Made by a program: the position numbers and the translations under genes. A stretch of 64,000 nt of DNA from Mesostigma viride. Taxonomy: Eukaryota > Streptophyta > Mesostigmatophyceae > Mesostigmatales > Mesostigmataceae. Within the stretch, counting starts at the first letter, position 1. Every line of letters starts with the position of its first letter. Positions 1 through 12,686 of the stretch are shown here, in pieces. Under the pieces are notes generated by a model. That model had not been told where the DNA came from. It did no database searches and saw only the letters and a list, made by a program, of their open reading frames with translations. The stretch covers positions 26,597-90,596 of the forward strand of contig RPFO01000004.1 in assembly GCA_009746045.1 (NCBI GenBank), given 5' to 3'.

Positions 1-644
1 GGTGTGAGCGTGCAGATTGTCTGAAGGATATTATGCTTCGACCTTGGTGGACGTGACTCAATGCCGGACATTCCCAGGGACAGAAATGCCGGAGCCTCTA
101 GGAGATGAGATCGGCAACAGGGTAGCAATTTAGATTTGTCGGGATGCCTTCCTGCTTTTGTTGGCATGTGTGGTAGAAAGCCAGGACGGCAACTGGAATG
201 CAGTTTCTGTTTGCATGGTTCAGGCAGCAAGATAGTTTTGGCATTCCTGGCTGGACTGACAAGTGTGGCGTGTGTCATGCGTGTGGCATGACGAATGGTT
301 TGGTTCATAGTCGAAGAGGACTCTCACGTAGCGTGTAGTCTCTTCGAGTCTCTCGTTAGTGGCCTTCGTGTTTCTCCCTTTCCTTGGGAGCAAGGCCGGT
401 AGCATGTCATGGAGCGCTGCCTAACTGCGGGCTCGTGAGCATGGAGTGCATCGATATTGAGACTATCAACGTGTTGTAATTGTATTAACTTTCTCAATAA
501 ATTCCGCATGTGCGGCTTCATCATCAGACTGTGCAAAGTGTGTGTTGTGAAAGCATTATTCTGTAGCAGGGGAGGCAATAAGGTGGTCATCAGGCACGAG
601 GGACAGTTCCTTGTCCTCGGCTGAGAGCCCTCCTTTCGTTAATC
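1..644 (+). other. Upstream region of gypsy element A, possible 5' LTR/leader
   Basis: This stretch has no convincing gene. It precedes the first gag-like reading frame of gypsy element A and carries an AATAAA polyadenylation-type signal at 496-501, as expected in an LTR R region or leader. I could not find a matching copy downstream of A, so LTR identity is unproven and the left boundary may lie outside the window. Confidence 0.3.
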
Positions 645-2068
645 ATGGGACAGCTCCTCGCCCACCCCACCGGGCATGCAGTTAAGGCAGGCACGTCAGC
701 TCAGCTCATTTGGGTTTTACCAAAGCTGAGCATGGCCAGCCGCCATGGTGGCGCCGGAGATTGTGGTACGCAGACGCGACACGCCCCTATCGGTGGTCGG
801 GTAGCACGTCCCGCTATTCCTCGTACAGAGGCCATATCTGAGCTGGCCAATGGGCCCTATTCCATGGCCCACACTCACACTCGCGTAGCCGACATTGAGG
901 CTAACGCCGATTTCAGTATCATGCATCCCTCAGATCCCTTGTACGACCATCAATTCTATTATGAGACGCACTCTGCTCGCCCTCGGTCACGCATGGCTAC
1001 CCGAGGCGCCCGTTCTGCGCCTGGTGTTACTGCCCGTGCTCCGATCCCGTCCTACGACCCGGTCGACGACGTACCGGACTTGTGCCCCAGCGACAATGGT
1101 GAGGAACCCGCCGACGACAACGCGGGTGATGATTCCCTCCCTCCGTGGGCTCGATATGTGAGGTGAGTGGTCCCCGCCGTCCTGGTGGCAAAGACCGCAA
1201 ACCTGCAGCTTTGCCCACGCTTTCTGTCACTAGGCTGACGCTCGATTGTACAGCCCAACAGATTCTTGATTGGAAACATTCATTGTATCAGGAATTTTCT
1301 CTGTGGGAGGAATACCACGATTGGCGTCTGTCTGACTCTGTTAAGACAGGCCTCATTCGCACTCGTGCTCTTGACCGTGCTGTCGCCTCTCTCTTGGGAT
1401 GTGAAGAAGTAGCCTCCCATACGTACCCTGGTTCGGTAGCTGAGCTGATGGCGCGCATAGAGCGCCGTTGTATTCCCCCTGACGCCGACCGCCGCGAGCG
1501 GTTGGAATTTGGTCGCCTCCGTCAAGGCCAGCGCCATGTTTCGGCGTATATGACCGACTTTGACCTGCGCCTGGCTCGCCTTAAGGACGTCTCAGGTGCC
1601 GAGGCCCGCGCCTGCTTTCTTGAAGGTTTGCACCCAGCACTCCTCGCTGAGGTCTTCCGCCACTTTTCTGAAAGCCGATGGCAGGACCTGCAGCTGCGGC
1701 AGATTCGCCCCTATCTCCTTGGAGTCGCGGACCTCATCATGCCACAACAACGCACGGCCCGCGCGAGCGTGAATCAGTTAGGCGTGATTCATGACCCCGA
1801 CCAGGACGAGTTTGTAGATGAGCTTCAGATCCCCTTTCGTGTGGCCGAGTTGGCTGTGATGGATGCCTCGCGCATCCGCTGCTATCACTGTCAGGAAATT
1901 GGGCATATCAAGCGTGCTTGCCCTCGTTTCCTTGCCGGCGCCCCGGCTACCGCTCGGCTACAATGCCGCAGCGCTCTCTGGCTCCGACCGGCCGCCCTGT
2001 TCCTTTTCAGCGCCCGACCAATACCCTACCTACGGCTGGTCCGACTCAGCGTGCGCCGCGCCCGCTGA
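645..2068 (+). pseudogene. gag: Gypsy A gag (frameshifted)
   Basis: Two overlapping frames, 645-1166 and 1145-2068, together look like one Gag. The first opens at ATG 645 and ends in an acidic segment. The second holds a Retrotrans_gag-like helical region (about 1270-1740) and a CCHC zinc knuckle, CYHCQEIGHIKRAC, near 1880-1925, of the CX2CX4HX4C type that binds nucleic acid in retroelement capsids. A frame change near 1150 and another after the knuckle (the proline-rich reading continues in the frame open to 2202) suggest decay. Gag would form the virus-like particle in the cytoplasm. Identification rests on the knuckle, the position upstream of a protease, and the gypsy pol that follows. 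Confidence 0.8.
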
Positions 2069-2222
2069 ATGAGGTGGATGTTCAACCGCAGGACCCCGCT
2101 GGCAGCCTACCCGCCGACGCGCCGCCTTCCGGTCTACTCGGTGGTAAGGCGGTGTTCGACTCTTTCTCCCGTGACCCGCCTTTGGGGGAGGGGGAAGAGT
2201 AGACCGCCAAGACGGGGGCACC

Positions 2223-4727
2223 TTGCGGTCAGACCCCGCCCCAGTATTTTTGCCAGTATATACCACGCGACTGGGCGAAGCGACCCCACCCTCACCTCCT
2301 CGCGTGCGCCCCTTGCTTCTTTTTACAGCAGGACTCCCAGTGCCTGCGACCGTCACCGACCCAACCCTCGCCACCACCGAGGTTATGACGGTAAAGCTAT
2401 TAGTAGATAACGGTGCTGCCTGCACCTTCGTGAGTGATGCCCTTGTACAGCGCCTAGGATTAAGGGGAGGGTCCCATGGAAATGTATCAAAACTGAAGCC
2501 CCCTAATAACTACCTAATAACTACAGAAATGCAACTGACAACCACTGAATGATGTTTGGGGACCATAAACATGATGTTTGGGCATGCATACCACCACTTG
2601 ATGGGGGTACTACCCCCAGCCATACACCGGCTATGAGCTAAAAATAGAAAAAAACGCTGTCCGGGGCACATCTTGCCCAGAACAGTGGGAGAACCGGTTG
2701 CATGAAAAGAGTGATACCCATATAAAAATGTTATGGGACATGGTTTCTACCTAATTGGATCAACAAAATCAGCACATCCCTTTGAGTTATTAATTTTTGG
2801 GCCAAAAATACGCTTTTTTAGGCGGGGCGTCCCCATACACACTCATAACACATCAATTAGGCCTAAAAAGTAATAGTCAAATTTTGTCATGACCATAGAA
2901 GGCACTGTCAAAGTTTGGTGGCATTCTGAGCTCAGCTGTAGCAGTTATTAATTTTGGCAGTTGGCCACCTGTGCAGACGCTAAGGAAGGCATTAGTGAGT
3001 ATTAAGGCACACTAACACTTCCTATGCCATCCAAAAGGCTCCTGACCATGCCCAATTCGACCACAATGTACAAGGAGGTGGCTGGGCACGTCATGTGCCC
3101 TTGCCTTACCTCGACACGGGCAACCTGTTGCGTGTGTGCACAACAATGAGGCAGGTAGCTCTACATGCCTAGCCGACACTTCTAAAGCATATTCCAGGTT
3201 TATGGTGTGGGCATCATCCCAAAACCAAGCTCAAACACACCCTAGAAAGCCATATCCACCAGTTGCCCAACAAGGGTAACAACAGACAGTCCACAGAGAA
3301 AGCAGAATTATCATACATGCTGATTGCCAAGGCTTCTCACCATGGTTACCTTGCCTTGCTAGCATATGAATTAGGGCTCTCCCATTTTAGTGGGAGAAAG
3401 GCCAACAAGACAACGATAATCCCTACCTACGTGCAGTTCCACCCATGCAGTATGCCCCTCAGAAAAACCACTGCCACCTTTCTTTCCAGCGCAATTGTTT
3501 GCCAAGAAACAAACTCAAGCTTGTGAGCCTCTAACCACAATGAAGACTCTGCTAAGAAAGGCCGCGTCAATATTCACACAAAACTGAGTGCTGTTAGCAA
3601 TCTCCTTCCAAGAAACCACTCAGCAAATCCCTGACAACTTGACGATATGCCACGGTCACGCTTTGACACATCCCAGCCATGCAACGTACATAAAAACCAC
3701 TGAAAGGTGCCAGGAACCTGACGATGCGCAGCACGGAATGGCATTATACCTGGCGCTAACTGCACAGAAAGAAGCCGAAAACTTGCGTTGATAACCCATA
3801 AAGGAAGCGAAACATTCATAGGGTCACGTTGATCACACGATCGTACCATTACCGGAATTGTCCTTCGCCCAGCGGGGCAAGAAAGAACAACCTTCCATGG
3901 AATAATAAGACGCGCATCCTGCGAGCCTGGAGAGTGTCTTACCGATCATGACGGAAATCTTGCCGAAACCCAGCAAATTTTTTAAAGCTTTACCAATAAC
4001 AATTTAAACGCATCCTTGACGCTAGGTAAAGCCCATAAAACCTGACAATCACCGCCGCCAGCGTGCATTCTAATTTATTCCTCTCGACGAAAAGATCAGA
4101 TTGGACCCCCGTGGCGATGGTCATCTATAAAATCATCGACACTGCAAAAAACGCGAACTCCGCTACGAAGTAGTATCATTTACTCATCGTCTTTAAGATT
4201 CGCTCAGTTTCTCTGCATTCCGCGAGCTATCTTTTTCTACTCTGCCTGAAAGCACATCGCCATGGCCAGCTCCGGTAGGGGTGCGCGCACCGTGCACCAC
4301 TTTTCACGGTACGGACGGGTACCGCGAATTTTTCGGCGCCAAAAATATTCGCGCCGGGACTGTCCCCTTAACTCCAGTCCCACATGATGTTCCTGTTGCC
4401 ATCCACTATGCGGATGGGCGAACGAGTGTCTCAACAGGAACTGTGAAGCTGCGACCTGTTGTGAACGGGACCCCAATTGATGTCCTTGCCACTGTCGGCC
4501 CGATTACAGCAGCCGATATATTGCTAGGATTAGACTGGCTGCAAGACAACAAGGTACAGATTAACCATGACACCGTGATTGTCTGGTTCCCCGACGGCAC
4601 CCACTGGCTCCCCGACAGGTACTATGATGTTACCCAAGCCACTGTGGTGGACGTTACGCAAGCTGTTGATCCTTGTCATATTCGCTCCCTGGACGAGCTC
4701 CCTGGACGAAGTCCTCATGACCCGTGA
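2223..4727 (+). pseudogene. Gypsy A aspartic protease, split by P1
   Basis: A retropepsin domain begins in the frame open from 2223. The catalytic motif reads LVDNGAACTFVS (about 2400-2435), a DNGA variant of the usual DSGA/DTGA. It is interrupted at the TTAA at 2460-2463 by element P1 and resumes at 4368 in the same frame, ending with the flap and the ILG-like strand DILLGLDWL (about 4515-4545). Dimerised retropepsins cleave Gag-Pol during particle maturation. The frame stops at 4727 because of a 13-bp tandem duplication (4685-4697 and 4698-4710); sequence resembling the protease-RT linker continues one frame over to 4858. Confidence 0.85.
2464..4367 (+). mobile_element. P1: piggyBac-like non-autonomous element (TTAA target)
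   Basis: This 1,904-bp insert is bounded by TTAA on both sides (2460-2463 and 4368-4371). Its ends are imperfect inverted repeats, GGGGAGGGTCCC at the left and the complement of GGGGACAGTCCC at the right. TTAA duplication and short G/C-start inverted repeats are hallmarks of piggyBac-type DNA transposons. The longest internal frame (3263-3526, 88 aa) shows no transposase features, so P1 would depend on a transposase in trans. A near-identical copy lies inverted at 38400-40289 (P3). It interrupts the gypsy A protease, and the flanking codons stay in frame. Confidence 0.82.
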
Positions 4728-4858
4728 GGAACTTCCTGAGCTGGTCAAACAGGAAGGAGAGCTTCAGTGTTTTGTATTGCAGCTTATGGCTGACCCGGCA
4801 TGCATCGATCCCCTCGTCGCTGCTCTGAACGAGATGGGCATAGGATTCACAACAGAGG
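4372..4858 (+). pseudogene. Gypsy A protease end and RT linker
   Basis: This is the stretch of gypsy A between insertions P1 and B. It holds the second half of the protease, then a 13-bp tandem duplication that shifts the frame by one, then the linker to RT, readable from 4579 in the new frame up to the B insertion. The linker matches in frame with the sequence that restarts at 19506. Confidence 0.7.
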
Positions 4859-5500
4859 AGTTAGAAAGAGCTCCCAACGTATGTGAGCTCTTGGTCTTTC
4901 ACAGCACGGCTTAGCCAATGTTGCAAGGCAGCAACCTTAAATCTATGCACCAGGCCACGACCGCAGTGGGCACTTCCACGACCAAGGTGGCACCCACGGC
5001 TCGTGCTTTCCGAGATAGCTGGTCATCCCCCATGACCAAGCTATATCCTTTGTGTTGTTCCTCGTTCCCATCGGCGTGACGAGGCACGTGCAGGCGTGCA
5101 AGCAAATCCACAACGTCCACTGGCATCAGTGCAGAGCCAGGACGAACTGGATTTGCCTAGACTCTGCAACCTAGGAAGTACAGGACCTGTCACAAGCCTG
5201 CAAGGCCTAGTATCCTTGCAGCCCTGTGCCAGCTCCAGTACCCACCAGTCACAGGCTGCTGCTCCTCCTGGTCTACGTGGACCACAGTCACGTGATAGAC
5301 AGGCTAAGCCTGTGCAGGCACGGCCTGCCACGTGTCCTGTCCACTACCAGAGGACTGCACCCTAGTCGGCCACGGATGGCTAGGACTTCGGGACTTCATA
5401 TCTTTCTCGTCCCTTGTCTGTTTCAGGCGGTCAGCACGGCGTTGGAAAGGTCTTTCCAAACTGCATCCACTTAGCATATTGGTTGCCCAAAATGCTAACT
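4859..5500 (-). repeat. B 3' LTR
   Basis: 642-bp LTR with inverted ends AGTTAG and CTAACT. It matches 12687-13285 plus 19450-19500. The polypurine tract of the minus strand lies just outside at 5501-5513 (AAGAAAGGGTTGG in the sense orientation), identical to the tract in front of the 3' LTR of element C. Confidence 0.9.
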
Positions 5501-6506
5501 CCAACCCTTTCTTCTTTTGGAGCTGGACCAGCTTGAAACAAGCCTAACCTTGCTTGTGCCCACTCAGCCACAGACCGCTTGGTCCCTTGGGGTTGATCAG
5601 ACCTGATAGGGCCCAGGGTCCTGCCTCCTTTTGGGTAACAACATATACGCCCTTGGACCAGGCTAGGTGTACTGGCCAGTGAATCAGAGGTCACCCCAGG
5701 TTATCCCCTGACCCCTTGGTCAGCTCCCAACCTTTCCTTGGGAACTTGGTGTTAGATTAAAGTCAAGGCACATTACCTAGTCCAATGGCTGGGATTAAAG
5801 GATGCCAAGAACGTATTATTGTGAGTTCCTGATCTTTCACAGTTATCACAGGCGCCCGTTCTTATGGCGCCCGCCTTGGCCAGCCTTTCCCTTTTATGCT
5901 CAAAGAGACTCAGGTAGCACCTACAAATACTGCCTTATTGGGGAGCCCATGTCTTCACTGGGTGTTAAGCCCAGGAATCACTCATGCCAGGCTGTGGCTC
6001 TGCTGGGGAATTGAACCCCACCCCAACCTCCAGGTTTATAGGTGACCTGGAACTTTACACAAGAGAAACATTACATGAGAACAACATGAGAATGACATGA
6101 CATGATTATGTTTTATTCAAGCATTATATAACCCAGAATGTGGCTCCCTGGCAACCATGTTCCACATGGTCACACAACCAGGTTCTTTATTAGCAACAGG
6201 TTGGAAACAAGCACTAGAAAACATATATACAGCAACCTGTAAGAACCAGCATTCGGGTTGCCCTTGCATGGCCTAACTGTTTGAGGCCAAAGGCGTCGAC
6301 TTAAGTCCTGGCGACTCTTCTGAACCCCATGGGGAGGGCCAGGCATGATTCTCAGCTGGTAGGAGTGACATTCCACACCAACTCCTGTCCAGGAGGGTGT
6401 ACCTAACCCTGAAGGACCGGCTGTCAACCAGTAAGCACCAGTCACCACTTGGTACTTTGGTCAAGCAGCCCACTGGGGACACCCAAGCTGAAGCAAGGCC
6501 TGGTCT
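5501..6506 (-). other. B 3' untranslated region with tRNA-like B box
   Basis: This is about 1 kb of noncoding sequence between the RNase H end and the 3' LTR of B. At 6007-6017 the minus strand reads GGTTCAATTCC, one base from the polymerase III B-box consensus, in the same relative place as a perfect B box in element C. No credible protein is seen. Confidence 0.6.
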
Positions 6507-9500
6507 CTATGGCCGCCCGTGTAAGGGGTCCATGAGCCCACGGAGCAGGGGGTACTGCCTCTCCGCCTTCTCCTCCAGCTTGGTGAGGGCATCTGCAGGG
6601 TTGTCCACACCAGGCACATGTTCAATGTGAGCTAGGTAGGACATCTCCTTGAGCAACAAGTAGTCAAGGTCCCTGCTCCTGGCCAGCTGCCTGTGCACAA
6701 ATTGCACCATGCCCATGCTATCAGTCCTCACCAGTGTGTGCAGCTGCAACCTACAGGAAGCCACTTGACATAGCTGGTAGAAGAGCTCCCTCAAGTAAAG
6801 AGCAGTATGCAGCCCTTCACAGATTGCCCTGCACTCAGCAATATCACTGCTGGGTGTAACCCTGTTCTGCAACCGACTGTACCAGGTAACAAGTGAGGTG
6901 TGATCTTGCTCCAGGGTAACTAATGCTGCTGCCCTGCCCCTGACCTCTGTGACCTTCCTATTATCCATAGAACTGTCCACATAGAGAACCATGTCAAGGG
7001 GCTTGTACAAATCCACAGGACCCAGTATAGAGGGGGAGACATCATGACAGCCTGCACCACACTCTCAGCACCCACCTCAACCAGCTGGGAATCAGTAAGT
7101 CGACTCAAAACCAGCAAGTCAGGGGCACATATACTTGCAAGCCATGCCAGCATGCCCCTGATGGTAGCACACCTAGCCTGCGTGATGGGCTCCTGCAATG
7201 CATCTACAATCTGCTGTGGGTAGTCCTTACCACCCTCCATCCTGATGAACCACGAGCCCTTGGCTTGGAACAACGTAGCCTGCATGCCACAGAAGACCAT
7301 AGGCTCATTCTCCACCATGTGCTGTATCTTACCCAGCTCAAACCGCTTCTGGATCTTAGCCAAGACAGCCTCAACCCAGTCTGGTGGACCTATGAGATGC
7401 AGGTCATCACCATGCAGTGAGGCAAAGACAGGAAGGCCATTGTGGGACCCTTGGAACAAACAGGGATCCACTGGAGACACAGAAAACCCACAAGTATTCT
7501 TCAAGAATTTCTCTAGGCTCTTTCTCCAGATAATGGGACTGGACCTGAGACCTTCCAACCCTTTCAGAATTCTCAGGTACCTGGCCTTTATCTCTGCTCT
7601 CCATACAGCAGGTACAGTCACAAAGAAAGGAGGGATATCTCTCCAAGTCTGCCTAGCCTGATCTTGGTCACCCTTGAGAAAAGCCCTCTTGAAATCAATC
7701 AGCACAGAGCTATAGGGCACACCCTTAACCAGAAAAGACAGAAATATACACAGCAGAATCCTCCACGTGTCATGCAGCATCCCTGGAGTATAGAGCTCCT
7801 CATCTAACAACTGGCCAGTGCCATGATACTCGGTTACAACTGGTCTGACATGTGGCACCTGGACACCATCTACCTCCTTGAGCTTGAGGACAAACATCAA
7901 TCTGAGCAGCTGGTGAACTTCTGGCAGCTCATCCACAGGTTCTGCACAGTTGGAAACTATCCACTCATGCCCAGAAGCAACAAAGCCAAGAGTCCATGCC
8001 TTAGCCATCTTGGGGCTTTGCATCATCTCGACTAGCTGGCGCCAGGGAATAGGACTGTGAGCAGCTATCTGGTACCTGTTTACCCCTAACTGCCGTGGAT
8101 CAAAGGTGGTTGGGATTATCAACAGGTCCTCAGCTATGGGCTCCTGACCTTGAGGACCCTCAGCTGGCTGACTCCTAACAGCCTTCACCGCCACTGCAAG
8201 ACCCTGGGAATAGTGATATCTTTCAAGGGGGAGGCTGCCCCTGCCTTCTAGTGCCAACTCATCAGAGGTCAAAGTAACCCCTGGCATGCACAAGAAGTTC
8301 TGACCCAGAATGGCAGGCCCCTGATAGCCCTCTACCACACAGAACGTGGTGGGCACCCCTAAGATAGGCACACTCACTTCCCCAAGGATCTTCATGGACA
8401 CCTTTCCTGAGAAATCAGACACAGCAAGGCAACTGGGATGGGACATCTGTAAGCCTACAGCATCCTCTTCCCTGATGACAGACACCTGTGAGTTGGTATC
8501 TACCTCCATTGTAGCTGCCCAGCACGACCCCCACCCCGTGAGCTTGGATACCTTGGGATCATGTTTGCTGCGCATGAGTGCTCGGATGACGTCCGCCATG
8601 AGAGGCCCCCGGGCCTTAGGTGGCTGCCCCGTCCCCTCTGGCCTTGTGACAGTTGCTTCAGCAGCCTCCTCCTGCTCGTCATCTTCCAGCAGGGACAGAC
8701 CATCATCCACCACCAGAGGATTGTTAGCTGCTGCTGCCTGGCTCTGGCCTGGCTCCTCAACCCAGCTGGGAGGGCCTGGCCCGTCTGCAGGCCAGATTGC
8801 ATGTGGCCTTCTTTCCTTGACATGAGCCCAGGACAACCTGTACACGTGCCTTGGATCCTTTTCCAAAGCCACCAGGCAAGATCTGTTAGCTTCTTCCACA
8901 CGAGTGACAACCCCATCCTGCCACTTCCCCCGCTTGCCTGGAATAGATGGTTCCTTCCACATCCTGACCTTCAGCCCCACCTGAGGCCTCAGCACATTCC
9001 AGTTCTTGTCCTTACGTCTCAGCTGGGCAAATAACCTATCTGCCTTCCTAAGACTGGCCTGCACCACGTTCTCAGGCAACAAGCTATACTGCAGGGCCAG
9101 GGGAGAGACAGCCACACCATCAAAGTAATAGTTAACCCTGTGGTTCAGCTGCTCTTCTATCCCCTTACACCAGGCTGCCCTCTCTAAGGCAGATGCCACA
9201 AGTGGCACTGACTCTGCTGCTAGCACCACTGTCTTCACTTCACGTATGGATCTCTCTACAGCCCCTTGCTGCCCATGACTCTCCCTGGGGACTACTACCA
9301 GCTTACAAGGCAGCTGGTCCTGATGCTTGAGCAAACAGTCAAACTGCAAGTCTGCCTGCACACTCTTGCACACCCCAAAGCCTGGGATCAGGGCCTTCAT
9401 ACCCAACAACAAGTGGTGCTCCTGCATACCAGGCAGAACGTCTATCAGCCTGTATCTGCTGAACCTGTCCACCCCCCAATATATACAAGCCCCTGATATG

Positions 9501-9589
9501 CTGGATATCCATCTGGATGTCGCCACGCTCCCTAGCAGGCTCCCTAGCATGGGACTGAGGTGGGTGAACAGCATTCTCCTGGCAACCAC
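6507..9589 (-). pseudogene. pol: B pol: integrase core end, protease-like, RT, RNase H
   Basis: The main frame, 9589-6920, encodes the integrase core and C-terminal part (catalytic Glu in GAVERSIREVK), then a retropepsin-like domain with VDTNSQVSVI (catalytic Asp codon at 8498-8500) and AILGQNFL, then the RT. RT motifs are DFKRAFLKG, GLRSSPIIW and HGDD (7403-7414) in place of YVDD. RNase H is in another frame (7016-6507): VDSS, AECR, RTDS and DLDYLL supply its acidic residues, ending in ADALTK. Frameshifts near 9480 (integrase) and about 6960-7020 (before RNase H) inactivate the copy. The protease between integrase and RT is shared with C, D and E. Confidence 0.88.
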
Positions 9590-10028
9590 AGTTCTCAGCA
9601 GCAGCCTGGCAAGCCTCCCACAAAGGCTCCCTACCTAGCTTCCAAGCAAACATTGCTGCCTGCCCAGAATGCCCAAACATGTGATGCAACCTATGGCCAG
9701 CCTCAGCATAGCTCAGCACTCTGTCAGTACTGACCTGGCGAGACGTCTGAACCGTGTGTGGGGACACATGATCCACTCCTGAGGTTCCAGGGCTTCCCTG
9801 CAGGCCGTCCTGACGCCCCAAGTCAGGCCCTGCACCCTGGACCGCTCCAGGCCCTTCCAGCAAGGTCCCTTGGCCCTCCAGGCCAGCACCTGCTGGAGAC
9901 CCACCACCTGCATGAGGCATAGGGAATTCAGCTGCAGCATTGTTATTGCAATCCAGTGGAAGAACAACATCTTTACACCCTTGGTGCTGCACAAGGGGCA
10001 CACCCCCGTCCTTATGTACATCCAGCAC
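9339..10028 (-). pseudogene. B pol N-terminus: integrase zinc-binding region
   Basis: This minus-strand frame carries a His/Cys zinc-binding region (LHHMFGH followed by NCGCQ) and the first part of the integrase core with its first catalytic Asp (GDIQMDIQHI). It matches the start of the intact C frame at 33183. Around 9470-9490 a run of six C residues coincides with the jump to the pol frame that continues from 9589. Residues before the zinc region are low complexity. Confidence 0.75.
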
Positions 10029-10050
10029 ACCTTCCCCAAGGGGTGATTGA

Positions 10051-12660
10051 CTATTTACAGGGGATGATGTAGCTAGTCACTGCTGCCCAGACTGGCCCCT
10101 GCCCCAGCAGGCTTGGCCTTCCTGTCAGGACACTCACGACGCCAGTGACCTTCCTTGCCACACACAAAGCATGCTCCACCCTTCTTCCCAGACCCAGCCC
10201 CACCCTTGCCAGGCTTCCCCTGGCCTCCCTGAGGCTGCCCACCCTGCTTGCCCTGGTTGCCTTGAGCTTGGCCCTTGCCTTGCCCTTGGCCACCCTTACC
10301 CTGCTGACCACCAGCTTGCTGGCCCCAACCCCTCCTTGGGAACCTGCACCCTTGCCACCCTGAGCCCCCTGCCTCTGGCGCCTGAAGCGCTTACGCTTGT
10401 TGGGCCTTGCCCCATCACGGGCTGGGTACCCGGGGACATCACCTTGGCCCTGCACAGCGGAGGTGGCATTGCTGCCATGGGACTGGATAGCCTTGCAGGC
10501 AGGATCTGGCTTCCTTATGCTGAGGATTACAAGCTCCAGAGCACGCAAGGAGCCATCAGTCTGGTTAAGAAACATGCGGGCACCGTTCCTCCCATCCACA
10601 CTCAAACCCATACGGTCCAGGAAATAGTCTGCCAAGGCCCTATCTGTGACCAGGAAGCCATACTTGGCCCCCTTGTCCCTGATACGGTTGAGCCTAGCCC
10701 ATTCCTCTGCCACAGGGCCCACTATCTCAAAGGTGTCATACTGATGCTTATAGTAGTTGGTGAGGTTGAGAACCTTGTCAGAGAACTCCTCCCTCAACCC
10801 ATCCAGGAACTGTGCCCAGGTTAGCTTATCCTTGACAGCAGTCCTAGCCTTCTCCCTGACACGCTCTGACGAGTCCCTGTTGCACGTGGACGAGTGAAAC
10901 ACTTGCACTAGGTTGACAGTGGGGTCCACGGAGAACACAACAAGCTCCATGTCCTCTAGCCACTTGTCCAAAGCTTCCTGTGCTAGTGGTGGGTTAAGAG
11001 GCTTTTGTCCATTCATAACAGTGACAGCACTCATGTGAGGTCTCGACCCTGGCAGCGCCTTCACTGGCTCCACCACAGCGGGTGTCACAACAACAGCACC
11101 ACTTGGTCCAGCAGGCACAGGGGAGAGCACATCCACATGAGGCCTCTTACCATTGCCGTCAGCGGAGGGGTCCCTCTTACGCTTCTCCACGGCAGGTTGC
11201 CCATTCGCCACCGTTATTGCATCAGATGCCCAGCGCCCGCGCCTTGCGCGCCTCCTCCACCGAGTCTTCGTGTCGCCTCTTGCTCCCTGGTCGCTTTCCC
11301 CCATCGCCGTCGCTGGCTGGGATCGCCTCTCCCACCAGCGCTCCTTGCCCTTCCCAGGCTCCTGGCTCTCTCCAGCCGGTGCCTCCTCGCCCTTGTCGCC
11401 GTCGCCCGGTTTGCCACGAGGCATTATATACAAGTGGGGACACAACAATAAAGGCGAAGGAAAAGGAAGAACTGACTCAAGCACTGGTGTCGCTGGGGAT
11501 GCCGTGGGCACCGTCCCAGCTACTGACTCAGCACCTGCTTGGTTCGCTGCCTCCAGCTCTCGCTCTTGAGCAGTGGCTGCGATGGGCGTCTCTGGCCGCT
11601 CCTCGTCGCTGCCAGCGGCGTCCTCCCCGTCGGCGTAGGGTCCTAGCACTCTGCTAACGGGTCGCCCGTCTGCAGATTTCTCCACTGGGATCCGGGGCTC
11701 GCTCCCACTCGAGCGATCCCACTCAAGTTTCACCCACCGCGTTCCACCACCCCGCTTGTCGTTGCAGGCCCCACGACCACCGTAGTCGTGTTCGGGCTCT
11801 TGCGGGACGTGCAGCTCAGCACGACGTCGTGCAGCGTACCCTTCTACGGTACCGTCGCCTTGTCTATCTGCTGAGATGAACGTTCGATGATCCCCTCTGG
11901 CTGATCAACGAATTGGTAATGGAAGTCTTCTGGCGTTACCTCCCGACCCGTGATGACCTCGACCACTGGATCGTGTGCTTCTGGTTCCGCCGCCCGCGGT
12001 GTGTCGAGTGTTGACCAAATCCCAAATGGTCGTGTGGTTATCACCCACCGGTCTGCGTTGCCTCGTGACTCCTGCAAAAGAATGTTCACGAGGTGTTCGC
12101 ACGTTTGGGAAACCACCTCTGCCGTCGACCAGCCAGGGTTGTCGACCTCGCGCGCCTGCGCTTGCCTGATCACGTCCGGGACTTCAACTCCCGCGCCCAG
12201 CACAGAAGTTGCCACCTGATGGTTGAACAGTCGCTCTGCTCCCAGTCCAATGGCCACTATCTGGCCCAGTGCCTCCCGCGCCAAATCCAGCTGCGACACG
12301 GTCACGTGCCCGCCCTGGTGAGCCACCTCCAGACCGTAAATCGTCGAGGACAGCTCGTCCCTAGCGACACAAACTTTTCGACGGCCTCTCGCGACAATTC
12401 GCCGGGAGCTGTCGAAGCCTCAATCTGCATCACAATGGGGTCGCTCGCTGCCGGCCCTGCTGCAGTTCCACAAACTGCCACCCAACCTTTCTTCGCCAAC
12501 CCCTTGCCAGGTACGCCGCCTGGACGAAGGTCGATGCGGTGCTCGGATGAGCGTAGGGATGAAAAGGTCGTGTTCGCTCCGGGGCTCCTACCCGAAGCTG
12601 CGGCTGCGAGCTTTGGCTTTGCGAAGGCTCAATGGCCCGCTCCGTCGGCACGTTGGACAT
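10051..12660 (-). pseudogene. gag: B gag (fragmented)
   Basis: Gag starts at ATG 12660, just inside the 5' LTR, and is spread over frames 12660-12430, 12326-11844 and 11733-10051. The middle piece is homologous to the C frame at 30866-31768 (shared LDLAREAL and LLQESRG segments). The last piece contains a conserved capsid-like region (DKWLEDMELV, VNLVQVFHSS, RMGLSVDGRN) and a Gly/Lys/Gln-rich tail. The CCHC knuckle CFVCGKEGHWRREC (about 10130-10175) is present but out of frame with the rest, so the copy is frameshifted there. Similarity to C shows these frames belong to one ancestral Gag. Confidence 0.8.
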
Positions 12661-12686
12661 GAAGATGGAAAGGAGACAATAATAGG

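Noticed and set aside
3263-3526. 88-aa frame in P1 (and P3) as a transposase
   Set aside because: Too short, no DDE-type motif; conserved only because the two element copies are near-identical.
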